A DNA stretch of 54,784 bases from Pedobacter sp. ASV17 (GCF_016429065.1 NZ_JAELTX010000017.1:1-54784), one strand, 5' to 3'; positions 22,770 to 31,583 are shown, counted from the first letter of the stretch. Notes: generated from the letters alone by a model not told the origin. Made by a program: numbers and translations.

Positions 22770-23969
22770 TTAAATGATATACCCCAAAAACAAACCAGCA
22801 ACAATAATTAATGCTGGACTAATTTTGGTGAAATTCAACAATAAAAATGTAGCCAGTACAATACCCAAAAATAGCCAATTTAATCCTACTGGTGCTATTA
22901 ACATCACAAAAGCGGCAATAATAAAACCTACACTTACCGCATTAATTCCCGAAAGGGAGTGTTTAATTCTGGAGATTTTTTTCAAATCATTCCAAAACGG
23001 TACAATAAAAAGCACCAAAATCAAGCCTGGTAAATTAATACCCAATACCGCCAATAAACCACCTGTTGCCTGGCCAAGTATGCCGTATCCACCGTGTTTC
23101 ATACCCAAGGCACCAATGTAACTTGTAAAAGAAAATGTTGGCCCTGGCAATATCTGTTGAAAGGCAAAACCAGAAAGAAAATCGGTTTGGCTGAGGTAAT
23201 GTTTCATTTGCACAAACTCGGTAAACATCATCGGTACCAAAACCTGTCCACCGCCAAAAATGAAAATACCGTTACGGTAAAAATTCTCAAACAACCTGAT
23301 GGGCAAACTGAAAGGCGATGTTCTATTGATGATAGCACCCAACATGGCCATAAAAAGAAGTACGCCAATAAAATAACCCAGCTTTTTCGGGTTGATATTA
23401 GCAAACAACCTTACCCTCAATTCCGTTTCTTCGGTAGGCGTACCAATCGCTGAGGATACCATTCCACCAATTAAGATGGCTAAAGGAAATACATAGGCCT
23501 CCCGCAGTACCAAAGTGCCCACCAACGCTCCTACCGCTAAAAATATGGATACTTGAGTGGTCAATACTTTTCTTCCCAATTGGAAAGCTCCGTAGGCTAC
23601 CACACCCAAGGCAATAGGATGTATATATTCTAATGTTTCGGCTAATTTGTTTTTTTGATCCAATAAGCCATACCAAATTGCGGCCAATGTCATGATTGCT
23701 GCCGATGGTAAAATCCAAATCAAGAAAGTGACAATGGCTAATTTGAGCCCACCAACCTTATAGGCAATACCAACCAAGGTTTGGGTTGACGCAGGTCCTG
23801 GCAAAACTTGCGCCAAGGCATTCAGTTCCAACAGCTCTTCTTCGCTCACAAAATTAATATTGTTCACAAAGTAGCGCAACAATAAGGAAAGATGTGCCTG
23901 TGCCCCACCAAAAGCGGTGAAGGTAAAAAAGAACACATTTCTAATGAAAAGAAGCTGTCTTTTGGCCAT
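22770..23969 (-). CDS. chrA: Chromate transporter ChrA, two-domain
   Basis: This 399-residue membrane protein consists of two CHR domains. The first holds FFTFTAFGGAQAHLSLL (residues 13-29) and NALAQVLPGPASTQT; the second has FIFGGGQVLVPMM and FAFQQILPGPTFSF. The repeated FGG and LPGP motifs are the hallmark of ChrA proteins, which export chromate or other oxyanions in exchange for protons. About ten to twelve hydrophobic segments can be counted. The gene sits between a TPR protein (32-base gap) and LOG (6-base gap). No other metal resistance genes are adjacent, so the physiological ion is uncertain. Confidence 0.9.
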   Translation of the reverse strand: MAKRQLLFIRNVFFFTFTAFGGAQAHLSLLLRYFVNNINFVSEEELLELNALAQVLPGPASTQTLVGIAYKVGGLKLAIVTFLIWILPSAAIMTLAAIWYGLLDQKNKLAETLEYIHPIALGVVAYGAFQLGRKVLTTQVSIFLAVGALVGTLVLREAYVFPLAILIGGMVSSAIGTPTEETELRVRLFANINPKKLGYFIGVLLFMAMLGAIINRTSPFSLPIRLFENFYRNGIFIFGGGQVLVPMMFTEFVQMKHYLSQTDFLSGFAFQQILPGPTFSFTSYIGALGMKHGGYGILGQATGGLLAVLGINLPGLILVLFIVPFWNDLKKISRIKHSLSGINAVSVGFIIAAFVMLIAPVGLNWLFLGIVLATFLLLNFTKISPALIIVAGLFLGYII

Positions 23970-24001
23970 TAACTTGCTTAGCTAGTGATTTGTTGAATTA
24001 C

Positions 24002-24337
24002 TTAGTCGTCCTCGTAATCTAAACCAGCAGCAGTGTTATAGGCACCCTGCAATTCAGACAGCGCATGCATGTCTCTCTTTTGTCTCGCCGCTTGCATGCC
24101 AGTTTGATAAACTTCAATGGCTTTTTCCTTATTTCCTAACTTCTCATAGAGTTTGCCCAAGTGGTAATAAGTGCCCACATAATCGGGATGCTTTTGTGTT
24201 AACTCTAGGTAATATTTAAGTGCATTTTCTGTATCGTTTTGCACATTGTACTCTGTTGCAATGGCATAGAGTATGAAACTGTCATTTGGATCGGCTGATA
24301 AAAAATCGAATAACTTGGCTAATCGTTGGTTTTGCAT
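24002..24337 (-). CDS. Small TPR-repeat protein
   Basis: This 111-residue cytosolic protein is almost entirely tetratricopeptide helices: NDSFILYAIATEYNVQND, ENALKYYLELTQKHPDY and GTYYHLGKLYEKLGNKEKAI, with the usual Ala, Gly, Tyr and Pro pattern. Such proteins mediate protein contacts. The acidic end LDYEDD is unlikely to be structured. It is first in the TPR-chrA-LOG operon and has a clear -7 element upstream. No more specific role can be given. Confidence 0.82.
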   Translation of the reverse strand: MQNQRLAKLFDFLSADPNDSFILYAIATEYNVQNDTENALKYYLELTQKHPDYVGTYYHLGKLYEKLGNKEKAIEVYQTGMQAARQKRDMHALSELQGAYNTAAGLDYEDD

Positions 24338-24367
24338 TTTAATTCCTTGCTTTTTTAATTAGATTTG

Positions 24368-24400
24368 CAAAAATACATTTAAGGATTACATTCCTTAAAT
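24368..24400 (-). promoter_or_regulatory. Promoter of the TPR-chrA-LOG operon with overlapping inverted repeat
   Basis: On the minus strand TATTTTTG at 24375-24368 fits TAnnTTTG. Directly upstream lies the perfect inverted repeat ATTTAAGG (24377-24384) and CCTTAAAT (24393-24400), which covers the region where RNA polymerase would sit. It could be an operator. A related TTTAAGG pair occurs at 44351-44380. Confidence 0.45.
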
Positions 24401-24431
24401 TGCACAAACAAAACTAGAAACTTTGGGTTCT

Positions 24432-24439
24432 TAACTTTG
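24432..24439 (+). promoter_or_regulatory. etfB -7 promoter element (TAACTTTG)
   Basis: TAACTTTG matches the consensus, with the predicted start near 24443 and a leader of about 75 bases to the etfB ATG. No well-spaced -33 TTG was found. It is back-to-back with the promoter of the TPR operon. Confidence 0.45.
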
Positions 24440-24518
24440 TTGGCAAATATATAACATATCAACCAGTGCAATAATTTAATTGACATAGCTGAATTTTACC
24501 TTAATCAAATATATAAAT

Positions 24519-25256
24519 ATGAAAATTCTAGTTTGTATCAGTAACGTTCCAGACACGACCACAAAAATAACCTTTACGGGTGACAATACCCAATTCAATA
24601 CTGCAGGTGTACAATACATCGTTAATCCATATGATGAGATTGCGCTTTCTAGAGCTATTGAGCTTTGCGAAGGTGGCAAGGGAACTGTAACCGTAGTAAA
24701 TGTTGGCGAAGCCGCCACCGAACCAACCATCAGAAAAGCCCTAGCGATTGGTGCTGACGATGCCGTAAGAATAAATGCAATTCCTAGAGATGCTTATTTT
24801 GTAGCCAAACAAATTGCCGAATATGCTAAATCTAACGAGTTTGATATGATTTTATGTGGCAGAGAGTCTATTGATTACAATGGTTCTCAAGTAGCTGCAA
24901 TGATTGGAGAGTTCTTGGATATTCCTTCTATCTCTATCATTAAGAAATTAGATTACGACGGTTCTAATGCGACTATTGAGCGTGAAATTGAGGGTGGTAA
25001 AGAAGTAGTTACTGTAAGTGGTAAATTTGTAGCAAGTTGTGCCGAAGGTACCGCAGAAGCAAAAATCCCTAACATGAGAGGAATTATGTCTGCACGTACA
25101 AAGCCATTACAAACCATAGAAGCTGTAGAGGTTCCAGAACTTAGCAAAATCAGCAAGTTTGAAACTCCTGCGCCACGTGGTTCGGTGAAGTTAATTCCTG
25201 CTGAAAGTGCGGAAGAACTTATCGGCTTATTACATACCGAAGCTAAAGTGATCTAA
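24519..25256 (+). CDS. etfB: Electron transfer flavoprotein beta subunit
   Basis: This 245-residue adenine nucleotide-binding subunit has the EtfB marks: CISNVPDTTTKITF at the start, NPYDEIALSRAIEL, then CGRESIDYNGSQVAAMIGEFL, and the conserved loop KPLQTIEAVEVPEL near the end. With EtfA it passes electrons from acyl-CoA dehydrogenases to the respiratory chain. etfA follows 76 bases later in the same direction, with no clear terminator between them. Confidence 0.95.
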   Translation: MKILVCISNVPDTTTKITFTGDNTQFNTAGVQYIVNPYDEIALSRAIELCEGGKGTVTVVNVGEAATEPTIRKALAIGADDAVRINAIPRDAYFVAKQIAEYAKSNEFDMILCGRESIDYNGSQVAAMIGEFLDIPSISIIKKLDYDGSNATIEREIEGGKEVVTVSGKFVASCAEGTAEAKIPNMRGIMSARTKPLQTIEAVEVPELSKISKFETPAPRGSVKLIPAESAEELIGLLHTEAKVI

Positions 25257-25332
25257 TCATCCTTAAGCAAGCCCTAATCGTTTAAAAAATTAAATTAGAA
25301 AAACATCCCGTTGGGATTTCAAATAGATTAAT

Positions 25333-26295
25333 ATGTCAGTATTAGTATATGTAGAACAAGTTGAAGGAAAGTTCAAAAAATCAGTATTCGAAGCGGTATC
25401 TTATGCCAAAGCCATTGCCGACCAACAAGGTACTAGCCTAAGTGCTATATCTATTGGTAATGTTGCAGATAGCGAACTGAATGAACTTGGAAAATACGGT
25501 GCAAGCAAAGTTTTAAAAGTAGAGGCAGATCAACTTAAGAATTTTGTAAATCAGGCTTATGCTTCTGTTATTGCCGAAGCTGCTAAAAAAGAAGGTGCTA
25601 ATATCGTTGTACTTTCTAACTCATTCTCTGGAAAAGGTTTAGCGCCTAGAGTTGCTGTAAAGCTTGAAGCAGGTTTAATTGACGGCGCTGTAGAGTTACC
25701 TACTAGCGACTTTTCAGTAAAGAAAACCGCTTTCTCTGGAAAAGCTTTTGCCATTACTACTTTAACCTCAGCCAACAAGGTGATTGCTTTAAATCCGAAT
25801 GCTTTTGGAGTAAAAGAAAATCCTACCAGTATTGCCATTGAAACTTTCAGCCCGGAAGTAAAATCAAGCGACTTAGCAGCTATCGTTAAAGAAATTGTAC
25901 GTGCTACTAATAAAGTATCCTTGCCTGATGCAGAGATCGTTGTTTCTGGTGGTAGAGGCTTAAAAGGTCCAGAAAACTGGGGAATGGTGGAAGAATTAGC
26001 AGATCTTTTGGGAGCTGCAACCGCTTGTTCAAAGCCAGTTTCTGATGCAGATTGGAGACCTCACTCTGAGCACGTTGGACAAACGGGTATTGCCATCAGT
26101 CCAAATCTTTACATTGCCATTGGTATTTCAGGTGCTATCCAACACTTGGCGGGTGTAAGTTCATCAAAAGTAATTGTAGTTATCAATAAAGATCCTGAAG
26201 CACCTTTCTTTAAGGTAGCTGATTATGGTATTGTTGGCGACGCTTTTGAAGTAGTTCCTAAAATAATTGCAGCGTTAAAAGCACATAAGGGCTAA
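25333..26295 (+). CDS. etfA: Electron transfer flavoprotein alpha subunit
   Basis: This 320-residue FAD-binding subunit has an EtfB-like N-terminal domain and the C-terminal FAD domain: VVSGGRGLKGPENWGMVEEL, then CSKPVSDADWRPHSEHVGQT, and IAIGISGAIQHLAG with KVIVVINKDPEAPFF. These are the diagnostic EtfA stretches. Length and order are complete. It is followed after 31 bases by the bifunctional nuclease-domain gene, which is probably on the same transcript. Confidence 0.95.
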   Translation: MSVLVYVEQVEGKFKKSVFEAVSYAKAIADQQGTSLSAISIGNVADSELNELGKYGASKVLKVEADQLKNFVNQAYASVIAEAAKKEGANIVVLSNSFSGKGLAPRVAVKLEAGLIDGAVELPTSDFSVKKTAFSGKAFAITTLTSANKVIALNPNAFGVKENPTSIAIETFSPEVKSSDLAAIVKEIVRATNKVSLPDAEIVVSGGRGLKGPENWGMVEELADLLGAATACSKPVSDADWRPHSEHVGQTGIAISPNLYIAIGISGAIQHLAGVSSSKVIVVINKDPEAPFFKVADYGIVGDAFEVVPKIIAALKAHKG

Positions 26296-26326
26296 TCAAC
26301 CGTATTGAAGCGCTGATTTTTTAAGA

Positions 26327-26944
26327 ATGAAGAAGGTTAAACTTGATATTGTAGGATTATCGTACAGCCAGACACAATCTGGTGCATATGCACTTGTTTT
26401 GGGAGAAGTAAATGGCCGTAGAAGACTTCCTATTATTATAGGTGCATTTGAGGCGCAAGCCATTGCCATTGAGATTGAAAAAATGTCTCCTACCCGACCG
26501 CTTACTCATGATTTGTTTAAATCATTTGCTCAGGCTTATCAGGTGGAAATTACAGAAGTACTGATCTATAATTTAGTTGATGGCGTATTTTTTGCCAAAC
26601 TAATCTGCAGTAAAGATGGAGAACAGGTTGAAATAGACGCTCGGACTTCAGATGCGATTGCGATTGCGGTAAGATTTAATGCGATTATTTATACGTACGA
26701 GTTTATTCTTGCTTCTGCAGGAATTGTGATTGAAGGAAATGATTTTCTGTTCCTCGAAAATATAGAAAGCATTACCGGAGGACAAACTCCAGAGGAAACA
26801 CAACCTCCTATAGCAGTGTCGGGATATCAAAGTTTATCTTTAGAAGAACTTCAACAAAAATTAGAAAAAGCACTGTCTGATGAGGCTTATGAAAAAGCCG
26901 CTCGGATTAGAGACGAAATTAATAGAAGAAATGCAGGTAAATAA
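26327..26944 (+). CDS. Bifunctional nuclease-domain (BFN/DUF151) protein with UVR motif
   Basis: This 205-residue protein has two parts. Residues 1-140 are a BFN (DUF151) domain with YALVLGEVNGRRRLPIIIGA, then AQAIAIEIEK and RTSDAIAIAVRF. Residues 160-203 form a UVR motif, LSLEELQQKLEKALSDEAYE then KAARIRDEINRR, as in UvrB/UvrC. Plant and bacterial BFN proteins have been reported with DNase and RNase activity; the UVR helix pair binds partners such as UvrA in excision repair. The pair of domains is common in Bacteroidota. It is the third gene after etfB-etfA, and a terminator overlaps its stop codon. Confidence 0.85.
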   Translation: MKKVKLDIVGLSYSQTQSGAYALVLGEVNGRRRLPIIIGAFEAQAIAIEIEKMSPTRPLTHDLFKSFAQAYQVEITEVLIYNLVDGVFFAKLICSKDGEQVEIDARTSDAIAIAVRFNAIIYTYEFILASAGIVIEGNDFLFLENIESITGGQTPEETQPPIAVSGYQSLSLEELQQKLEKALSDEAYEKAARIRDEINRRNAGK

Positions 26945-26956
26945 CCTGCATTTTTT
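26931..26956 (+). terminator. Terminator overlapping the stop codon of the BFN gene
   Basis: ATGCAGGT (26931-26938) and ACCTGCAT (26944-26951) form a perfect 8-base stem followed by TTTTT. The left arm is made of the last codons, and the stop codon sits in the loop, so this is a compact intrinsic terminator for the etf operon. Confidence 0.75.
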
Positions 26957-26999
26957 GTTTAAGCCTTATTCGTTAGGTCTTATTGGAACCGAAGCTCTA

Positions 27000-27240
27000 C
27001 GACAAAAAACTAAATATTTATGCTGAATTATACATTTCTTGCTACTATTTTAAGCGCTGTCGCTTCGCGGACAAACTTTTTTCCTATAGCTGAAAAAAGT
27101 ATGCAAAAAAAGCCACGGCTGCGCCCTGTTCTTTTGAAGGAACAAGTAGGGCCAATTTGTACCTCCCGAACAGGCCAAGGCCGATTTTAGTAGAACGTGG
27201 AAATAATGCTTGGGCTTGAGTTAGTCCAAAAACTAAGTAC
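27000..27240. repeat. Structured, repeat-like intergenic block between the BFN gene and the MFS permease
   Basis: The 470-base gap 26945-27414 has no open frame worth calling. It contains the inverted repeat ACTTTTTTC / GAAAAAAGT (27075-27100), then a GC-rich part with GCCACGGCTGCGCCC, and TGTTC paired with GAACA (about 27128-27144). The abrupt GC rise against AT-rich flanks suggests an inserted dispersed repeat. The remaining bases (27241-27414) are AT-rich leader with no consensus promoter seen. Confidence 0.4.
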
Positions 27241-27414
27241 TACAACTGTGTTTCGGATATGGTATATAAACGAAAAACCAAACTCATTTTTCACTAAATA
27301 ACACTCAAAACTTATCATGATAAAAAATCTACTGAGCTTATGTGCTTAAATTTGTCATGTACTAAAAAAAAGTCCTATCTTCAAGCCGTTCAAAACTAAA
27401 CGAAATTATTGCGG

Positions 27415-28800
27415 ATGAATATTAAGCTACGCTTAACGATCATGAGCTTCATGCAGTTCTTTGTATGGGCCGCTTGGTTAATTACTATTGCCAATTACTG
27501 GTTTGGCACTAAACAGTGGGATGGTGCCCATTTTGGAATAATATTCTCCACTATGGGAATAGCGTCTTTATTCATGCCAACCATTACCGGCATTTTAGCA
27601 GATAAATGGATTAATGCCGAAAAGCTCTATGCGATCTTGCATCTCATGTACGCAGCCGTGATGTTTTATCTACCTCAGGTAGATGATCCTCAAACCTTTT
27701 TCTGGATTATCCTTTTAGCCATGTGTTTTTACATGCCTACTATAGCGTTAAGCAACTCTATAAGTTACACTACTTTAAAGAATAGCGAGCTTGATGTGGT
27801 TAAAAGCTTCCCTCCTATACGTGTATGGGGGACAGTTGGTTTTATCGTAGCGATGTGGGTAACCAATTTAACGGGTAGCAAGGCTAGTACCAACCAATTT
27901 TACATTGCTGGTGTAGGCGCTATCTTTTTAGGGCTTTATTCGTTCACATTACCAAAATGTTTACCAACAAAATCTGTATCAGAGAAAGCAGGTTTTGTAC
28001 AAAGCTTAGGCTTAGAAGCATTTAAATTATTTACAAATTATAAAATGGCATTGTTTTTTGTTTTCTCCATGTTTTTGGGAGGAGCATTACAATTAACCAA
28101 TGCTTATGGTGATGTTTTTTTAGATGAATTCAAATTATTTCCTGCCTACTCAGATTCTTTGGTGGTAAGATATTCTACATTGATCATCTCTATATCTCAA
28201 GTTTCTGAAACCTTATTCATTTTAGCGATACCATTCTTTTTGAAACGCTTCGGCATTAAAAAGGTGATTGTGATTTCTATGTTGGCATGGGTTTTTCGCT
28301 TCGGATTATTCGCCTATGGTGATCCAGCTGGTGGACTGTGGATGATTATTTTATCATGTATTGTATATGGTATGGCATTCGATTTCTTCAATATCTCGGG
28401 ATCGTTGTTTGTAGAAACTTCAACTACGGCCAAAATACGTTCTTCTGCTCAAGGTTTATTTATGATGATGACCAATGGTTTTGGAGCTATTTTAGGTAGT
28501 TTGTTATCTGGTTGGATGATTGACAAATATTTCACTAAATTTTACACGAATATTCAGTCTACAGCAGACTTAGTCAATACCGATGTTAATAACAAGCACT
28601 TACACTCATTTTTAAGCAACAAAGGCATTAATGTTTTAGCAGACGGAAGTTTAAGCCGTGCATTAGACGTAAAAGATTGGCACAACATCTGGTTGAGTTT
28701 TGCGCTTTACGCTTTAGTAATCACCGTTTTATTTGCCTTAATGTTTAAGCATAAACATACCCGTGCCGAAGAAGAAGCTATCAATAAAATCAGTCACTAA
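27415..28800 (+). CDS. Nucleoside permease, MFS (NupG/XapB-like)
   Basis: From ATG 27415 this is a 461-residue transporter with about twelve helices; a TTG six bases upstream is the only other start. MSFMQFFVWAAWLITIANYW and the loop TGILADKWINAEK are typical of NupG/XapB-like proton-nucleoside symporters, as is FPPIRVWGTVGFIVAMW. The C-terminal half holds GSLFVETSTTAKIRSSAQG, also conserved in the family. It is likely to import nucleosides across the inner membrane. A DUF3667 gene follows 16 bases later, suggesting co-transcription. Confidence 0.82.
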   Translation: MNIKLRLTIMSFMQFFVWAAWLITIANYWFGTKQWDGAHFGIIFSTMGIASLFMPTITGILADKWINAEKLYAILHLMYAAVMFYLPQVDDPQTFFWIILLAMCFYMPTIALSNSISYTTLKNSELDVVKSFPPIRVWGTVGFIVAMWVTNLTGSKASTNQFYIAGVGAIFLGLYSFTLPKCLPTKSVSEKAGFVQSLGLEAFKLFTNYKMALFFVFSMFLGGALQLTNAYGDVFLDEFKLFPAYSDSLVVRYSTLIISISQVSETLFILAIPFFLKRFGIKKVIVISMLAWVFRFGLFAYGDPAGGLWMIILSCIVYGMAFDFFNISGSLFVETSTTAKIRSSAQGLFMMMTNGFGAILGSLLSGWMIDKYFTKFYTNIQSTADLVNTDVNNKHLHSFLSNKGINVLADGSLSRALDVKDWHNIWLSFALYALVITVLFALMFKHKHTRAEEEAINKISH

Positions 28801-28816
28801 TTATATTTAAATCCAG

Positions 28817-29896
28817 ATGTCATCCGTAAAGCTCCGAAAAGAAAAAGACTGCTTAAACTGCGGCCACCATGTTGAAGAGACGTATTGCCCTCATTGTGGA
28901 CAGGAAAATATAGAATTAAAGGAAGATGCTTGGCACATGATTACCCATGCCATTGCAGATTATTTCCACTTTGAGCACAAGTTTTTTGGCACCATTAAGC
29001 CGTTGCTTTTTAAGCCAGGTAAACTTACGGTAGATTATGTAGCTGGAAAAAGAGCTTCTTTCCTTCATCCAATCAAACTTTACATCTTCATCAGTATCGT
29101 ATTTTTCATCATCGTTTTTAGAGGTAGCGAGAAGAAAAAGCATGAATCGGAAGGTAAAGCGGCGGCCGTTACTGAAAAATTGGATAATGACTCGTTATTG
29201 GTATCAGATGATGTAGATGAAGTAAGACAGGTATTGAAATATCTACCCATAGCTAGACCAAAAAAGGATAGTATTTTAAGAGAAGTTGAAAAGGATATTA
29301 AGGAAAATGGCACAACAAGAATCAATATCGATTCTTTACCCCTAAAGAAAAGCAGATTTAATGCTTTCGCAAGGAAAGGAACCATAGAGGAATACGAGAA
29401 AAAGCAACGTGCCTTACCTAAAGAACAACGTGATAATTTCATTGTAAACTACTTCTCTAAAAAAAGCATACAGTTTAATAAATATCCAGATCCTGGACAA
29501 AAAATTAAAGAAGATAGCATCAAACTCATTCCTAAAATGATGTTTGTACTTCTACCGCTTTTTGCATTGATTTTAAAGCTAGTTTACATTAGAAAGAAAC
29601 GCTATTATTACGAACACCTCATTTATTCGTTCCATACACATTCGGCCATTTTCTTGAGTTTTATTGTTTCGGCGCTATTGATGTGGGTAACAAAGTTTGC
29701 AGTAGATATTGAATGGCTAATTGGTACGATTGGATTTTTCTATATCCTTTGGTACATCTACCGTTCACTTAGAACCTTTTACGGCAGTAACCGATGGGTT
29801 ACTTTGCTAAAAGTATTCTTCCTGTTTTTCTGCTATAGCATGTTGATCACGCTATGTTTCATTCTAATTATTGCCTTTAGCGTTGTCACGCTTTAA
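28817..29896 (+). CDS. DUF3667 zinc-ribbon membrane protein
   Basis: This 359-residue protein opens with a zinc ribbon, CLNCGHHVEETYCPHCGQ (residues 12-29), and continues with KPLLFKPGKLTVDYVAGKRA, the core of DUF3667. Membrane segments follow at about residues 90-105, near ALILKLVYI, and in the last 100 residues. A charged middle part (about 110-235) is probably cytosolic or periplasmic and contains many Lys and Asp. The family is widespread in Bacteroidota and has no known role. It is likely co-transcribed with the permease upstream. A clear terminator follows. Confidence 0.82.
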   Translation: MSSVKLRKEKDCLNCGHHVEETYCPHCGQENIELKEDAWHMITHAIADYFHFEHKFFGTIKPLLFKPGKLTVDYVAGKRASFLHPIKLYIFISIVFFIIVFRGSEKKKHESEGKAAAVTEKLDNDSLLVSDDVDEVRQVLKYLPIARPKKDSILREVEKDIKENGTTRINIDSLPLKKSRFNAFARKGTIEEYEKKQRALPKEQRDNFIVNYFSKKSIQFNKYPDPGQKIKEDSIKLIPKMMFVLLPLFALILKLVYIRKKRYYYEHLIYSFHTHSAIFLSFIVSALLMWVTKFAVDIEWLIGTIGFFYILWYIYRSLRTFYGSNRWVTLLKVFFLFFCYSMLITLCFILIIAFSVVTL

Positions 29897-29920
29897 CATA
29901 ACACTTTTTTGTTTAAACAT

Positions 29921-29958
29921 AAAGGCTATATAGGTTCAGTATCTATATAGCCTTTTTT
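29921..29958 (+). terminator. Terminator after DUF3667
   Basis: AAAGGCTATATAG and CTATATAGCCTTTTTT pair perfectly over 13 bases around a 9-base loop and end in a T run. It is 24 bases after the stop codon and is one of the clearest intrinsic terminators in the window. Confidence 0.85.
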
Positions 29959-29967
29959 GATTTTTAG

Positions 29968-30164
29968 ACAAACACATAGACACATAGATTTGCATGATTT
30001 TTATCTGTTATGGCTTATAATCTTAAAGAACAAATAGAAAACACCAAGGCAGCTTGATTTGCTATGTGTCTATGTGGTTAGATATCTTTTTTAACAAATA
30101 CAAACACATAGACAAATAGGTCTGCATGATTTTTATCTGTTATGGCGTATATTCTGAAAGAACA
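29968..30164. repeat. ACACATAGACACATAG repeat pair with inverted middle copy
   Basis: Copy 1 (29968-30031) and copy 2 (30100-30164) share ACAAACACATAGACA, then GCATGATTTTTATCTGTTAT and a run ending AAAGAACA. Between them CTATGTGTCTATGTGGTT (30062-30079) is the reverse complement of the copy 1 start, so copy 1 can fold on it. The block fills the gap between DUF3667 and gltA. No gene was seen in it. Confidence 0.7.
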
Positions 30165-30181
30165 GAAAAAATAAAGGCAAT

Positions 30182-30206
30182 AAAAAAGCCGGCAATCCAC
30201 CGGCTT
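30182..30206 (-). terminator. gltA terminator
   Basis: On the minus strand AAGCCGG, a seven-base loop and CCGGCTT are followed by TTTT. It lies 40 bases after the gltA stop codon. Confidence 0.8.
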
Positions 30207-30245
30207 AACAACTATATATTTGGTTGTAAAGAGAGTTCTTATTGA

Positions 30246-31514
30246 CTACAAGTGCTTATCAACATCACCAACGTATATTTGACGTGGTCTGCCAATTGGC
30301 TCCTTGTTTGTTCTCATTTCTTTCCACTGAGCAATCCATCCTGGTAGACGGCCTAAAGCGAAAAGTACAGTGAACATTTCTGAAGGGAATCCTAAAGCTC
30401 TGTAAATGATACCTGAATAGAAATCTACGTTTGGATATAATTTACGCTCAATAAAATAAGGATCTGTTAAAGCTGCTTGCTCTAGTTTTTTAGCAATTTC
30501 CAATACTGGATCGTTAATGCCTAAACTTTCTAAGATATCATCGCAGGCTTTTTTAATGATTTTAGCTCTTGGATCAAAGTTTTTGTATACACGGTGACCA
30601 AAGCCCATCATACGGAAAGGATCATTTTTATCCTTCGCTTTCGCAATCCATTTATCGGTATCGCCACCATCAGCTTTAATTTTTTCCAACATTTCAATCA
30701 CTGCTTGGTTGGCACCACCATGTAATGGTCCCCACAATGCAGAAATACCTGCTGAAATAGAAGCGTAAAGGTTACAGTCAGATGAACCTACAATTCTAAC
30801 CGTAGAAGTAGAGCAGTTTTGCTCATGGTCAGCATGAAGGATCAATAATTTATTCATTGCACTTACCACTACCGGATTTGGTTCGAAATCTTCGGTACGT
30901 TGGCCAAAAGTCATCCACAAATAGTTGGTAATGTAATCGTATTTGTTTTTAGGATAGATTAGTGGATGGCCCAAAGATTTTTTATAGATGAAAGCCACAA
31001 TGGTAGTCATTTTGGCCAACATTTTAATGATGGTTAGGTCTTTTTCCTCTTCAGATTGGTTCGCCTCTAAACTTTCAGGATAAAATGTTGAAAGTGAGCA
31101 AACCAAAGATGACAACTGAGCCATAGGATGAGATTTTGAAGGATAACCATCAAAAAACTTCTTCATATCCTCATGGATCAGCGTGTGCATGCTGATATCT
31201 TTTTGGAATTTCTCTATTCTTTCTTGAGAAGGAAGTTCTCCATAAATCAATAAATAGGCAACTTCTAAAAACGACGCTTTTTCGGCTAGTTCTTCAATAG
31301 GATATCCGCGGTATTTCAATATACCTTCTTCACCGTCTAAAAAGGTAATGGCACTTTTGGTAGAACCTGTATTTTTGTATCCAAAATCTAATGTAATGTG
31401 ACCTGTTAGATCTCTTAATTTTGAAATATCGATAGCCTTCTCTCCTTCTGTTCCGGTAATGATCGGAAACTCGTAGGTCTGTCCGTCTATCTTAATTTCT
31501 GCAGTAGTTGACAT
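30246..31514 (-). CDS. gltA: Citrate synthase, type II
   Basis: This 422-residue citrate synthase of the hexameric bacterial type has the catalytic residues in place: His265 in WGPLHGGANQ, His307 in MGFGHRVYK and Asp364 in PNVDFYSG. HADHEQNCST near residue 228 is also characteristic. It condenses acetyl-CoA with oxaloacetate in the first step of the citric acid cycle. The N-terminal beta-rich domain (ITLDFGYKNTGSTKSAITFL) is typical of the NADH-regulated group, but regulation cannot be confirmed here. It stands alone with its own promoter and terminator. Confidence 0.96.
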   Translation of the reverse strand: MSTTAEIKIDGQTYEFPIITGTEGEKAIDISKLRDLTGHITLDFGYKNTGSTKSAITFLDGEEGILKYRGYPIEELAEKASFLEVAYLLIYGELPSQERIEKFQKDISMHTLIHEDMKKFFDGYPSKSHPMAQLSSLVCSLSTFYPESLEANQSEEEKDLTIIKMLAKMTTIVAFIYKKSLGHPLIYPKNKYDYITNYLWMTFGQRTEDFEPNPVVVSAMNKLLILHADHEQNCSTSTVRIVGSSDCNLYASISAGISALWGPLHGGANQAVIEMLEKIKADGGDTDKWIAKAKDKNDPFRMMGFGHRVYKNFDPRAKIIKKACDDILESLGINDPVLEIAKKLEQAALTDPYFIERKLYPNVDFYSGIIYRALGFPSEMFTVLFALGRLPGWIAQWKEMRTNKEPIGRPRQIYVGDVDKHL

Positions 31515-31575
31515 ATATTTAAAATTTTATATAATTATAAGTAGTTATTTCCTTTTATTAAAATTTACGTTAAAA

Positions 31576-31583
31576 CAAACATA
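31576..31583 (-). promoter_or_regulatory. gltA -7 promoter element (TATGTTTG)
   Basis: TATGTTTG on the minus strand matches TAnnTTTG. The predicted start near 31572 gives a leader of about 58 AT-rich bases before the gltA ATG. No -33 TTG was found at the proper distance. Confidence 0.45.

Noticed and set aside
25257..25332. Terminator between etfB and etfA (ATCCC/GGGAT hairpin)
   Set aside because: The stem is only five bases with no T run, and both subunits are expected on one transcript.
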